Part shown: positions 9,665 through 22,899 of the stretch, one piece after another | Position numbering within the stretch: position 1 is the first letter of the stretch | Layout: every line of letters begins with the position of its first letter | Assembly (NCBI RefSeq): GCF_030052815.1 | Contig: NC_079496.1 | Location: forward strand, 10,369,100 to 10,433,099 | Reading direction: 5' to 3' | Origin: Hevea brasiliensis | Taxonomy: Eukaryota; Streptophyta; Magnoliopsida; Malpighiales; Euphorbiaceae | DNA length: 64,000 bases | The notes under the pieces: generated by a model | Told to the model about the DNA's origin: nothing | The model's input: the letters and a program-made list of their open reading frames with translations, nothing else | Databases searched by the model: none | Translations under genes and position numbers: made by a program

Positions 9665-12637
9665 ATGACGACTGCAGCTCGACCCACATGGGCACCTGCA
9701 AAAGGTGGTAATGAACAAGGTGGTACTCGAATTTTTGGTCCTTCTCAGAAGTACTCGTCCAGGGATCTTGCATCTCATACGGCCCTAAAGCCTAGGTGGG
9801 TTCTTCTCACCTTTCCTCAAACTCAACGTCAACATATCTTCGTGAAATTGCTTGTGCGTTCTTGCGTTAGGGATGTCATATTATATATGTTCTCTTTTTT
9901 GTGCCTACGTGAATAATAATTGCAATATCAAAGTTGAGTTGGTGTTTCAAGTTATTGTGAATACTATATGATCCTTTGAAGATCGATATGGTATTCAATT
10001 TGTTATGCAAACTAGTTAGTGAGCTGTAAAGTTAAGAAGAGAATTAGAGGTAGGGAGAAATTGATTTGCCTCTGTGTATGTGTGTGTGAGAGAGAGGGTT
10101 TAAATGATATTAATTTTATTTATCTGAGTTGGTGGGTTGGCTTTGGGCTTTGATTATTGACTTTGGTTCTGAGCGAAACTTTGGCATAACATGTGCTTTA
10201 TATGCTATAAGCATGCAGCTCTAATGATTTTACTTATACTTAAATCAAATCAAATGTTGCCCATGCATCCATTTGTTAATTATCATCTATTAAGGGACTT
10301 GTTTCTTATTTGTATTTTTATAATGCATTCTATATCTATATAGTTGAACATGGATTGATGTTCCATTATCTAAGTATTTGTGCCTTTTATTAGCTATATG
10401 TTATGCACATTGGTGATTCTGTTTCTGATATCAAGTGTGAATTTATTTTCTTATTTCTGTGCATTACAGAAAGGAAGGGCAAGATACACAGGAGGAATTG
10501 CAGAAGAGGAATCTTCGTGAGGAGCTGGAAGATCGAGAAAGGAGGCATTTTTCATCGAAGGATAAGTCTTATAATGGTAATGTATTCAATTAATGCAACT
10601 CTTTTATGGTATCCTCAATTCACCTGTACGCTTTGGTGGCTGCTATACAGTTTGCTAGTTTTGCTTTCTTATTGAATTTTATGGGTGGCAGATGATAGAG
10701 ACCGTAGAAAGAGTAATCAACTTCTCTTGGAAGGTGAGTACGCTAGCTCTCTATTTATATATCAAACCAATGAGCTCTCTGATCACTTCACTAACTGCCC
10801 AAGTTATTATAGGGACAAGGAGGGACGCCGAAGACCGCATCGTTCCGCGTAGTGTGGATGCTGATGATTCTGATGTGGAAGTTAACAATGATGATGAGAG
10901 GTTAGTTTTGTGGCTGATATATCCAGACTTTATTTGCAAGCATTAGCAGCATTTGATTCATTGTTGAAATTGGTCAACCTTTTCTTCAATGGTTTATAAT
11001 GCATACTACAATATATATTTGTTTGTATATATTACTACTTTCTCTCGTGTTCTTATTTCTGTGTAGGGGCGGTCAGGGGCTGGTTCAGGCCGTGAACTGG
11101 ACCGGGGCAAACCTGGAACCAGCCTGGGTTTATGGTCCTGGGCCTTGAACCTGCTATAGGGGGCTGGTTTTAGGAGCCAGAACCAGTGGTTCAAACTGCC
11201 GGTCTGGCCTCGTTCAAACCAATTTTTTAAAAAGAAGAAAAAATTATGTGGTCAATTTCGAGAGCACCGCATGGATAAAACCGGGGCAGAAAGGAACCTG
11301 AACTGGCTGGAACTCGACCAGTCCAGTCTGGCTCTGGTTCAACCCCTCCCCAGGCACTGAAATACTGGTTCTGGCCCGGACTGGACCAGTGGTCTGGCCT
11401 AGTTTTGTGTTTTTATTCTGTTTGATAAGTTCCTAGAACAAGAAGATCAATACAAAGTCCATACCTTACTTCTATATTTAGGTTGCAGAAGAACCTTTTG
11501 TGTGTGTTTGTGTGTGTGTGTGTGTGTGTGCGCGCGCGCGCGCGCTAATTAAGTGTTGGTTATTGTGTGTCAGTGTGTGTAAAACAGAGATCAGTATACA
11601 TTGTCTCACAATAGGTTTGGTCTCTAGTGTTGATTAGGTAGCATTACTAGAACTTTACTCAGTAATTATGTTATTTATTCATTAATTTTGTGTCTTTTGG
11701 GTGGTAGGAATGTGACACCTTTTGTTACCCCTTTAAGTATCTATTTGGATTATCTATAGCTGAGAAGAGCTACTTTTGGGATTTGTTGTTTAAACTATAT
11801 TTCCAAAATTTGTCAGACTGAAAGTTATTGTTCCCTAATTGATCAGTGTGCTACTAATGTTTTTTCATCTGTTGTATTGATGTTACTATATGAACATGTT
11901 GGCTTGACATGCTCTCACTTATTTCTTCCTTTAGTGATGATGATGATGATGATGATGACGATGATGAGGATGACACAGAAGCTCTTATGGCTGAGCTTGA
12001 AAGAATAAAGAAGGAAAGAGCAGAGGAGCAGTTGCGGCAGGTAAACTTAATTTCATCCAGGATTTTTATAGTGATACAGTGTGTTTCTGGATGTTCATAT
12101 TTAAACATCAGGCCATCATTCAGAATTCCCAAGTTGGCACCATTAAGGTCATGGAGTTTTTTGGTGGGAAGTAACGAATAAAGCTATCATGCCTGAATAT
12201 TTTATTTTAGGTTACGCAAATTGTGCTAATTAGCCAGTTGCTTTGGTTACATTACCAATAACTAATGTTAATATTTTTGTAGGAACAACAACGGGCAGCT
12301 GAAGAGCTAAAAGCCAAGGAAGAGCAGCTTCTCCGAGGAAATCCACTACTTAATAATCCAACATCTTTTAATGTGAAAAGGAGGTAAGATCTAAATCTAA
12401 CTCGCCATTGGTTCTAAAAGCAAGTAAAGGTTTTCTATTATTGTTATTATTTTTCATGCATTTGAGTACGCCAATTTCCTAGTTCCTCATATTGTATGGC
12501 TTTATTGGCTCAGGTGGGATGATGATGTGGTCTTTAAGAACCAGGCTCGAGGTGAAACCAAAACTCCTAAGCGCTTCATCAATGACACTATCCGGAATGA
12601 CTTCCACCGAAAATTCCTGCAGAAATACATGAAATAG
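9665..12637 (+). CDS. CWC15: CWC15/Cwf15 spliceosome-associated protein
   Basis: Seven coding exons join in frame: 9665-9795, 10470-10576, 10692-10733, 10813-10900, 11935-12040, 12283-12383 and 12514-12637. All introns are GT-AG. The product starts [15 protein letters not shown], the conserved Cwf15/Cwc15 N-terminus, has a long Asp-rich acidic run in exon 5 followed by a charged helix ([20 protein letters not shown]), and ends with the invariant block [10 protein letters not shown] to FLQKYMK. In other eukaryotes this protein belongs to the Prp19-associated (NTC-related) part of the spliceosome and contacts the catalytic core in the nucleus. The Arabidopsis homologue I recall is At3g13200 (EMB2769). 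The model is complete. Intron 4 carries a GC-rich insertion. Confidence 0.95.
11066..11405. mobile_element. GC-rich MITE-like insertion in CWC15 intron 4 (possible hAT non-autonomous element)
   Basis: About 340 bp of clearly higher G+C than the surrounding intron. It is built from many short copies of CTGGTTC/GAACCAG and CTGGACC/GGTCCAG in both orientations. The left edge (TAGGGGCGG) and the reverse complement of the right region (CTGGGGAGGGG) are loosely similar. Such subterminal motif-rich, partly palindromic units are typical of plant hAT-derived MITEs. No exact target-site duplication was identified, so the class is inferred. Confidence 0.5.
11501..11545. repeat. (GT)n(GC)n microsatellite in CWC15 intron 4
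   Basis: An alternating purine-pyrimidine tract of TG dinucleotides passes directly into CG dinucleotides (CGCGCGCGCGCGC). This is a potential Z-DNA-forming stretch and a likely length polymorphism. Confidence 0.9.
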
Positions 12638-13714
12638 TTTGGTTGATCTTTAAAAAAGTCACCAGGAAGTTGAAAGATAATTCTGGATCTGAATCATTGC
12701 ATGTATCTAAGAGTAACAATCATCTCTGCTGGTTTTAATTTGATGTACTGTTTACCAGAAAATTTGAGATTACGATTTTTATGCTAATTTCTATGTACGC
12801 TTGTCCAATACATAGACAGATGTGAGCAACTCTTATTGAAACTTACATTGTTCGTTCCATTAAATGATTGATATCCTCAAAACGTCGGTTTCTCTTGCTT
12901 CTTTACCTGAGTGAAGTCTATCATCTCTTTTACTTTTTCCTATTTTTGGTTGTAAAGAAGTTGCTTTTTAACAATAATCAAGCAGCACTACTTCAGATTA
13001 ACATTTCGTCACTTGTCCTTTTTCTGCACTGGTGAACGTAAATTGCATGCTGCCAATTCTTTCCGGTAATGCAACTTTCCCGTGGTTGTCACCTGGATGC
13101 AGCAGATTGATTGTCCACGCACAGTTTCCTATTGTGATTCTAATTCTTTTTGGGAATGCGAATGTGCGCAATCCATTTGAAGATCAAAATGATCATCTTC
13201 GAACGAGCTATGTTGAAGTATTAACCAAATCTTTGGCGAAGTCCAAGGAATGCAGAGATTCTTGACTTGGAATTTACACAGTATTGATGAATGAAATCAG
13301 AAATTGAAATATATAGAATGTAATGTCTATTTGAGGCAGTAGAATTCGGGCCATGCGATTATGAACTTACAACAATAAAGATTCTCATAAATACATCACA
13401 ACTTCAATACGGCATTCCACAAAATCTTAGGGCACTAAATGCATGGAAAAAAAATGTACAATTTAACTTACATGATGCTGCTAACAACCAAGAAAATGCA
13501 AAATAGGCATCTGTCTTACCAAGAAAGAAACCAAACTACAATTGAATGGTGTAGGAAGACATTGCCAAAAAAAAAAAAAAATGGTGTGGGAAGAGAATGG
13601 CCGAGCCATGTGCCTCTGCTGAAAGTGGCTCAAACTAATGTACAGCAATCAGTTCACAGGTTGAAAGCAACAGAATTGGAAGGTGGAACTGGCAGAGTTT
13701 CAGACTTCATTTTG
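12638..13714. other. Convergent intergenic region between CWC15 and the TMEM245-like gene
   Basis: It contains the 3' UTRs of two convergent genes. Short open frames at 13032-13265 and in 13439-13834 have no recognisable domains, and the latter overlaps the antisense last exon of the TMEM245-like gene. I see no further gene here. Confidence 0.5.
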
Positions 13715-16714
13715 CTAATCATTTTTCTCATGTTCGTCCAGAACAAATTCAGCATACAAATCCTTGAGACCAATCACAACAGTGGTTATCAATGGCCCCA
13801 TTATTGCTCCCTGCCAAACAATAGGTTCAAATAATAGGAAAAACATTATGAAATTAAGTAAAACACAATTTCAAATTAAAAAAATGCATGATAATAGTAT
13901 GTATCTTCTATCACCATAATATGACCTGTTCTTGGATAGGAATGCTACCAAGTTTCATCCAGACAAATTTTTAACAAAAAATAGAAGGGAAACAGGTGTA
14001 TATAAACACAATATCAAAGCAAATGCATGATAATTGCATCTGCCATTTTCTTGATGATAATTGGGTCCTTTCATTATAATTAAGAAATGCTATCAGATTT
14101 CACCATTGAAAAGAGAAAAAAAAAATGCCCCTGTACCTCTACCAGAGGAAATATTATCAAATAACAAAATAGGTGTTTTTAAAATGTTTATGACTGCTGC
14201 TCAAGCTCAACCAGGCTGATGAGATCATTACAATTGATTATCAATTCAAACTTGCGGGTGCTCTAAGTTGGATCTCTTTTAGGTCCTATATATCATTAAC
14301 TTTTCAAAATAGAAGTCCTTGAGCTAGTTACTCAGGGAGTTGGCAGAGGAATTCACACCTGAACTAAGAAAACCTTACCACTGAATCAACCCAGTGGAGT
14401 TTGCTATTAGTTATATCAAACTATCCCTTAGTGATTATTAACATATCGTGCTGTGTGAACTAGGTAGCAGAAATCCTGTTTTAAATACCACAGCTTCTTT
14501 AGCATAAAACAGGATCATTTATCAGGAATTCAGGATCAAATTTTCATCCATAAGGAATTGGTCAGACTCAGACCTTTGAATCATATATATTGCAGCACCA
14601 AATGCAGATTCCATATCAAATTATTAACCTTACCATATGAGTTAAGATTGGGCCAATATTTTAGGCAAGGTATACTTTACGAGTGAACTAACTATTAAAT
14701 GTTCATTTTATCACACTTATACACGTGTTCAGATAGACACAGAGACAATGCTCTGTTTGAGGATGAAAAAGTGGGCGTAAAAGCATCTTAAAGCAGCAAA
14801 TTAAGGAGAAATCAACATAAATGGACATTAGACATAGGCATAAGAAGCTACCTCCATTGGAGATGGGAACAATGTCATTCCACCAATAATGCTGAGCCCA
14901 GTAAGATATTCACTGTAACCAGGTATATCCTCCTGAATTTCAGATGTACCATAATCCATAAGCACAACGTGAATAATGGACAAGCTAATAGCCAGTACAT
15001 ATTTACTCTCTAGCACCAGTTGCACAACGACTGGAATTGTTGCAAACCAAGGTGGAAAGATTGGAAGCAGAGGGCTGATGAATGCCAGCACAGTTGATAC
15101 GTACAGGAAGTGAATGTTATACAGTCTAAATAAAAGCCATGTGAGGCAACCTTGGAAGAATGCAATCTCAGCAGTAGCCAACAGAACTCCAGAAATAGCA
15201 TTGTCAAGAACATCAATACACTTAGTCCTTGCTGCTTTTGGAATTGGAACCATGCACATTACTTGTTCAGTTACCCCTCCAGACTCTGATGTAATTAGAT
15301 AATACAAAACCCAGGAGAACACCATTGACTGAGACACAAAATTAAGAACCTCAGCCGCTCCAGAGATGATGGAATTTCCAACAGAGAACATGAGTTTAGC
15401 GCTGCCGCCCAAAACAGATGCACTACTAGCAAATACACGCTGTGACACATCCATCCCTCGAATAGCAAACTCTTTTGCCTTCTCAACAAGATCCTCCCTG
15501 GTGATTATCAATTCCCTAAAAATTGCATCTAATTCTGTATAAATCTCCCCCCATTCCTGATTAGTAACTTTCGTTCTTAAATTTACAAGCTTCTCTGTGT
15601 AGGGTGATGGTCTAATCAACGCAGCTGATTGCTCAGAGGAATTTGCCGGGGGACTGATGACAAAATGCTTGATCCCAGTGACAAGCTCCGTCAAATTATA
15701 CTGCATTGCCAAACTATCTATTTGCTCAGACACTGTTTCATAGACTGTGGTGGTGTACTTATCTACCATTCCAGGAACATCATTCTCATCCATCCACTTC
15801 TTAATGCCAAACCTTTCTGAATAATTATTCTCTTCTACGTGTGATTTCAATGAAATGACTGCATCTTTTCCTTCAACACCAATCTTATAGGAGAAAAAGA
15901 TCAATCCAGCCAAAAACCCCACAATCATACCCAAAATTAATCCAATTGCCACAATGGTGTTCAATCTCTTCAATATCCCTCTGGTGAAAAATGCACTGAT
16001 TGCAGGCCGCTTGAAGCTGTTGCTCTTAAAAGAAGATACAGCAGAAAATGTAGAACCAGCAGTTTTAGTGCTACACATGAACCCTAAACCAAGAATAAAC
16101 AATGAACCCATACCACCAATTCTCTCATAGGCTATCACAAACACCCCAAATGACACTAACCACCTCACTAACTTGGAAAATCCACTTCTTCTAGTTCTTC
16201 GAGGACCCCCTCTTTTTGGCCTTTTAAGAAAAACCCGTAAAAAAACCTCCTTAATATCAGCAATGGTACCTACAAAAGCCTTAAAAATGGCAACTGGAAC
16301 TGCAAGAACAGTCTCAGTAAGGCCTAGTTTCAAAGGCTCGCTCCAGAAATCAACAAGGGTCTCTTGTATCCCTCTCAAGGGAATTGAACACAAAACAGCC
16401 CATTGAATAGGCCTCAAATACACTTGCAAAAGCTTGCACACAAAATAAAGAACAAAGATAGTAAAGGCAAGGCCGGCATGAGCCATGGCTATGTAAAGAG
16501 CAAGGCGCACCTCAGAATCACCTGAGAAGGTATTTTTATGATCAGGGTTATTGGGGTTTGACGCGTGCCGGGGGGCGTTGGATGAATTGGTTGGCGGTTT
16601 TTGCGGATTGGTTGTGGTAGGCTTCCGGAATGAAGCGGATCTGAACATGTCCTGCCATGGGACGGTAGAGGATTCCGACTTTGAATTGGGGTCCGTGTAA
16701 GGGACTAACTCCAT
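13715..16714 (-). CDS. TMEM245-like multi-pass membrane protein (AI-2E transporter superfamily)
   Basis: Two coding exons: 14852-16714, which encodes nearly all of the protein, and a short last exon 13715-13810. They join as SPME|GAIMGPL through a GT-AG intron, giving about 652 residues. The long exon alone would read through the donor and end spuriously at 14828. The N-terminus is Ser/Pro/Asn-rich and soluble, followed by several hydrophobic segments (about residues 75-100, 190-215, 250-280, 440-465 and 500-600), a basic loop ([13 protein letters not shown]) and a C-terminal block typical of the TMEM245/UPF0118 family. The biochemical role in plants is not established. The Arabidopsis homologue I recall is At5g55960. 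A pyrimidine-rich 5' UTR lies at 16715-16900. Confidence 0.9.
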
Positions 16715-16929
16715 TGCAACAGACAGAAAGAAATCTTGGACTGGTAGGGGCTCTGCAGATACAGAGAATTTGGATGTTACTCCACTCCGTGCATGTGAAA
16801 CACAGAGAGAGAAACTGATGAAACAGATACAGGAAACAGGGGAGAGAGAAGAAGAGCAACCAATTAAAGAGTGGCAGATGGACTGAGATATATGGAAAAT
16901 TGAGAAAAATTATTGCCAATCAGCTTTCT

Positions 16930-18358
16930 AGATTTTATTCTGGATTGAAAGTTACAGACCGGAACTGCCGATAAATTGTGGTCTCAGTGACTTCCTTGAC
17001 CATTTTTTTGGTCTGGATACATCATGATGATGAGGAAAGGAAGTAGCTTTTTTTTCCTTTTTAATTTTCTTTTACGTGGGGACATGGAAAAGAAAGTTCC
17101 AGGAAATATAAAATGACCAAAATAACACCCCTTTACTTGCCCCTGTAATCTCAATGTCATAATCATGTTGATTTTGTAAGTAATTATGTTTATAATTATA
17201 TTAACAAATTTTATAGCTTTCCTGGTACATGCATCGTAGTCGCTAGTTCTTAATTTATGTGGCTTTTTAAAAAAAAATTAATTTTAAATATTTTTTAAAA
17301 AATTATTTTATTATTTTAACACTTTAATAATTAATAGATTTCATTTTAAATTATTTTTTAATATTTTTTAATAATATATTTAAAATAATATTTTTTTCAA
17401 TGACAGTTGTAATGCTAAAAGCTAACAGTAATGCAAAGTCAGACATGCTGGCTGGCTTGCACGATAGATTTAAAAATTATGGGCTCATATCAAGGCCCAC
17501 AAATTTATTTTATCATATAAATTTGGCTATTAAATAGAACAATTTACTCTCATCCATTCATTGTATTTTATATAAATTTCAAGTAAACTCGCTAAAAATG
17601 AAAAAAAAAAAAGTTATTTCACCTTTTTCATCGTAAGTATTATATTTATCATATTTATACTTTTTTTTTTCATGTTGAGATCATAATTTTATGATTTTTT
17701 TAATATATATATATATGAGTTCAATAGAAGGCAATTGAGTTTTACAATATCATTATGTAATGAATGAACATAGCTTAGTTGGGCTTATTGAAAAAGTGAG
17801 CTAGTTAAGGGCAATGGATTGTAATGAAAAAAAGTTCTAATGGCTTATCTGAGCAGATATAAATGGTAACGCAGGAGCCTGGATGTACCAGTTCCACATG
17901 TTGTCTCTTCTTTTGGGCTTGTGGATCATAACAACTTGCCATCATAATTTTCCCTTTGTATTCCTTTTCCATGGCAGGCCAGGCCAATAAATTCTTTCCT
18001 TCTCAAAGATATTTCCTATTTTATTTATAGAAGATTTTGATTGTTGGGAGTAAGAGAATTAGCTTAATCTTGCTTAGTCTGATGGCTAAAAAGCATATCA
18101 CCCAATACCCGATTTGAATCCGCACTCCTCATCACTCTTCTATAAGAAAATAAGAATAACATAATTTGCTAACAATTCTAATACCAGGGAAGTAAAGCTA
18201 ATTGCTAATATAATTTGCTAAATTTATGATCATTGTTTTGCTGTCTCTCATTCTTTTATTAATGGATTTGGGATCCTGAGAATGACTTCTCTATTTTTGT
18301 GTATCTCACGTTTATTGCAAAAGGTGCGTGCGCCTGCGTATATATATATATCCTTTGC
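16930..18358. other. Intergenic region between the TMEM245-like and ABCG26 genes
   Basis: About 1.4 kb holding the TMEM245-like promoter side and the ABCG26 3' flank. It is A/T-rich with short (AT)n and poly-A runs (17600, 17705). No gene was recognised. Confidence 0.45.
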
Positions 18359-21338
18359 TCAAAGATGGCAAACATTAATCCTCCTGCGAAGGCAAAAGTA
18401 GGCAATTATCCGGAATCCTAGAGCCATGGCTAGTAGCACCCAGACTTCTTGCAAGCCACCTTTCAAGTTCACTGTGTCGAATGACGGTGAGCTCTGCAGA
18501 GGCCGGCACCCTCCTTTGCTTCCACATTCATATAACTGATCTCCATCATATTGCACTTTCAACAGAAGCCTGAACCCGTAGTACATGAAAGATAAGTACT
18601 TCAACCACTGCATAAATTTTGGTATGTGCTGCAACAGGAAAATAGCTTTCAGTTATCCCTGTGAGTAGTTTCTGAAATTCTTGAATCATTTTCTGCTCTA
18701 GTAGAACCACAGAGCAATGAAGAGGAGCTGAAATATAAGCAAGAAAGGATCAATCATGGATTAGGAGTGTTCCTGATAGAATACCTGGACATAGTAACCT
18801 CCAGTGAGAAGAAATAGCATTAAAATCAAAGAAGCAAACATCCCAGCCCTTTTGATGCTCAAACTAGCAGCTCCAAATAGCTCTCCTGCCCCCTTTTGTC
18901 ATACAAAGAAATTCCTTTTAGTTCAATCTAACACATAAAGAACTCCATTGGTTAATTTCTTTTCAACTTACTTGGCTTGTGATTGCTATCAATAGTATGG
19001 TAAACAATGTTAAGAAGAAGCAAGGGACTGTCCTCTTAAACCCTGCCATGAAGTACACTATGACCATGAAAAAGGTCGGATAGAACACATGAGCCATCAT
19101 GTCACACAAAGTGCTGCACACATAGTACACACTTAGTCTGTACATGTCTGCTTTCCTTTCTTTCACCAAATAGATCTTCTCGAATGGAAACACGTATACT
19201 GCTCCAAAAATCGATGAGGATGTCCAGAAAATGCAGATGTAGAACATTAGACCAACCTGAAATTCAGATATGATAAGGTCAAAAATATTTTGTGCTTTGC
19301 CGTACAATGAAGTCAATTGATCAGGAAGATGAAGTTTTACCTGGTCTCTGAGTTGTGTCTCAGTTCCAGTTTTGGATTTCCACCAAAGAAGGCCCAATAA
19401 GACTGCAACACCAAGAGCTTGAAGTAGTCTTAACTTATCAAAATAATCTCTACACCTTTCTCTGAATGTTCTCTTCAACAATATCTCAAATTGTTCTCCC
19501 CAGCTCAAAGTCCAATCTTTCTTGACTTGAATTGCCATTTGGAGTTGCTCAGGTGCCTTTGCACGCTGGTGATTCTCTTCCTTTTCTTTTGGCTCAAGCT
19601 GAGTTTTGTATTTGAGTTGAAGGTACTAATATGATACAGAAGGAACTGTTAAATTGAGAGGGAGACTTATGAGACGTTCAGAGAGATCAAAGAGAAATTG
19701 GAGTATTCTTACTTTGATTACTGCCCTATCAGAATCAGGAGCCTCGGGAAGTGCTGATAGATCTTGGGGCACACTTATGTCATTCACCTGTCCGGTTGCT
19801 AAATCAAGCAAGAACTCTGCAGGATTCATGGCAATATCTGGAATGAATCTCAAAGAAGAAAAGTATTCCATAGAATCTCTAGCCTTCCCATGGTACACAG
19901 GGTAGCCTTCTGATATCAGCAGAAGCTTGTCAAACATGTGGAACATTCTGCTCGAAGGCTGATGGATCGTCGTGATTATTGTCCTTCCTGCCTGCATATA
20001 CCATCAAGTGCAATCTTCATGAGGAGTTTTCACTTGCTATCATAAGGAACTTTGTTACAGCACGTGAAATGTATTTTACCATAATACCTTAGCTAGTCCT
20101 TGAAGGACCAGAAGGAGTCTATTTGCTGAGGTGGAATCAAGGCCTGAGGTTGGTTCATCAAGCAACAACAATGAAGGATCAACTAGAATTTCATGGCCAA
20201 TGCTGGTCCTTTTTCTTTCTCCTCCTGATATTCCCTTAATGAATCCTCCTCCAATTCTTGTGTGGCGACATCTATTGAATACAGAAGAAATTAAAGAGAA
20301 TTCATTGTAAAAGCATCAAATAGCCACCAGTAACAGTATCATGTAGTTTATCTGTTCTTCATGATCAATTAAGTACATACCTTTCAAGGCCTAGCTCCTT
20401 TACAATGATCTCTACTCTGGCATATTTCTGTTGTCGACTCATGTTTCCAGGAAGCCTTAAAAATGCAGCAAAGACTAGAGTCTCTTCCACTGTAAGTTGT
20501 GGGAATAGCACATCATCCTGTGTAACAAATCCAATCCTGTGCACAAATTGTTCTTGAAGTACAATACTATTACAAATAGTGCTGAAAAGAGTGATGAAGT
20601 AAAAATTTTTAAGAGAAAAATAGTATTTAAAGTTGAGTAACCTTCTCTTAAGGGCTGCATTATATGGAATATCATTGTAAGTGATACTTCCTTTAACATT
20701 ATCTGTCAGTCTTCCTCCTATTATCTTTAGCAAGGTTGTTTTACCACTACCAGAAGGACCCATTAGAGCAAGGATTTCACCAGGGCCAATGCTTCCTGTT
20801 ATACCCTTCAAGATTTTCTTGTAATTATCATGTTCCAAGTTCAGCTGTGAGGCTACCTTTGACACTACTGCCTTCACAGGATTGGCTGAGGAAGCTGGGC
20901 TATTCCTCACTCTATATACCACATCTTCAAACTGCAGGATAAAGCAAACGTGTATCTCTTAACTCTAACAAAAGCAGCAGAGATATTGACATTGAATTTG
21001 CTTAATTATGTCCACAAAGATAATAGGCATAGGTATCAGTTAACTTCAGGGTTCAAGCTACTCAGAACTCAGAAGGCTTGGGGTGTAATTGTAATGAGAA
21101 ATGAAAAAGATGTGAAAAGATTAAGCATTACCTTGAGAAATATGGGAAGAGGGCGATCTTTATTCGTAGTCAAGCTATCATCCTCTATGTCAATTTCTGA
21201 GAACCTGTTCCTAAGGTAGGCTTGAGACATAAACTCTATGTTGTGACCAAACCCATTGCTCCCAGCAATTTGCATAGACCCCATTGTTGGGAGGGAAACT
21301 GACATGTCCTCAATTTCATCCTCTTTTCTAATTTCCAT
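18359..21338 (-). CDS. ABCG26: ABCG-type half transporter, ABCG26 family
   Basis: Nine coding exons, in transcription order: 21132-21338, 20642-20931, 20381-20536, 20088-20271, 19713-19991, 19341-19625, 18972-19256, 18785-18892 and 18359-18628. They total 2064 nt, or 687 residues, close to the size I recall for Arabidopsis ABCG26. The nucleotide-binding domain comes first, with Walker A GPSGSGKT, signature ISGGERKR, Walker [14 protein letters not shown] and H-loop TTIHQPSS. An ABC2 membrane domain follows ([32 protein letters not shown]) ending in a basic C-terminus. The N-terminus [13 protein letters not shown] and the whole layout fit ABCG26, which in Arabidopsis (At3g13220) acts in tapetum cells to export sporopollenin precursors for pollen exine. 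Function here is inferred by orthology. No broken motif is seen. Confidence 0.9.
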
Positions 21339-22899
21339 ATTCCTAGACAGAAGCTACCCCAAAACTAGGTATAGATATAGTCGGAAATTAATGGGTGGCG
21401 AATAAAAAAGCTGCAATGCAAGTGAATTAACTGTAACAGACCAAATGCTTGCCTATTTATTGATGATGGGTTTAGGTTGGTAGAACACATGCTTTCCATG
21501 GCTGAAGTGGGAGAAAATGAAGAATTTGGCTTTAGTAATGATCTCTCACATAATCTTACACTAGCCAAGCATTTTTTGTCCTTAAATTTTACTGGGGTAT
21601 AAATCAAAATTTAGCATTCCAAGAACGTGTAAAAAATGATGTTCTTAGCATCCAAAGAATGTTGTAGCTGAAAGTTCAGAGACCATTGCAGGAACCCTGA
21701 GAGACCAACAAAATTGAAAAGATTGGCAGGTTAACATTAGATACAGGAAATGAATGAATACTAAGTTAATTTAGGATTCAAGATAAGCAACATGTTGATT
21801 AATCATACAAAATTTTCTCAGAGCTTAAATAGTTGCCATTGTTTTTAAGAATATGTAATTTTTTATATTTCTTTTATTGGCTTAAAAGGGAATTTCAACA
21901 TATATGACAATAAAATAAATGTATGATCAAATTTGTTACTAAACTATACTTGATTTAGTGGTAGTAGGGTCGTATTTAGGACTATAAAATTTTGAATTTG
22001 AGTTTTAGTTGAAGCCATTTGTATATATATCACCTAACTTATAAGAATGTTTAAAAAGTATTATGTGTCATAGCCTTTTTTTTATCTTTATTTTTATATT
22101 TTTTATATAAAAAAGTTATATTATCATATTAAATATTAACTTTTTTTAATTTTTTTTAAATTTCAACTATTAAAATCTTATATCATACAAAAATTATTAT
22201 TTAAAATTCTTTTTACTACAATTTTTAAAAAAATTTTAAAAATAAATCATCTTATTATATATTTATTATATTATAAAATTTTAAAATTTACAATTTCAGT
22301 TATTATAAAACTCTTTTAATCTATTATAAATCTCTAAAATTAATTATTTTTTATTAAATTAAAAAAATTATTTTTTAAAAAATTATATATATATCAAATA
22401 ATTTAAAAAATAATAATTTATTTATTTATTTATCAACACTCGAAAATAAAAATTTTATAAAATGATTATAAAAATATATATTAAATTTTTTTGAAAAAGA
22501 TATATTAAATTATATTATTAAAATAAATTAATAAATATTTCGGTGAAGTTTCTAATTTGACTATGTCCTTTGCCACGTGGCAGAACAACAATGGGACACA
22601 AAGCAAGGTGTGATCGTGTCGTGGCCGCACAGTAACATTTACCTCTAATATGCATCGGCCTCCGCGTTCCACTGTTTCGACTCTCGAGTCTTCCGTGGCG
22701 AATCAGTCGCTCAACGGTGGAAACATAGTAGAAATCGAAAACGCAGAAAGCAACGCATGCAAAAAAAATGAGAATCCTTTCCATCGATCGCGAGAGAGAG
22801 AGCGCGGGGTGTGTGGTGGGTGTGGGTGTGGGGTGTGTTGTTGGGGAGGGGAGGTTGGGTGAGGGAAGAGGGAATCCTGACGGAGGAATACGAGGGCTT
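21339..22899. other. Upstream region of ABCG26 and of the CCDC22 pseudogene
   Basis: The ABCG26 promoter side (21339-21900) is ordinary in composition. An extremely A/T-rich stretch follows (22000-22540), then a G+C-rich island from 22560 to 22960. The island contains a G-box palindrome, a (GA)n stretch and a GTG-rich run (22805-22860). Open frames on both strands of this island lack recognisable domains and look compositional. Confidence 0.5.
22571..22582. promoter_or_regulatory. Perfect 12-bp G-box palindrome
   Basis: TGCCACGTGGCA is a perfect inverted repeat centred on the CACGTG G-box core, the target of plant bZIP and bHLH factors. It sits between the divergent ABCG26 gene (about 1.2 kb away) and the decayed CCDC22 locus (about 330 bp away). 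It could have served either gene; function is unproven. Confidence 0.55.

Noticed and set aside
11909..12181. Long acidic frame at exon 5 of CWC15, and its Ser-rich shadow on the other strand
   Set aside because: The plus frame is exon 5 read into its introns; the minus frame is a complement of the Asp run.
13439..13834. 131-codon plus-strand frame
   Set aside because: It overlaps the antisense last exon and 3' UTR of the TMEM245-like gene and has poly-Lys from an A run.
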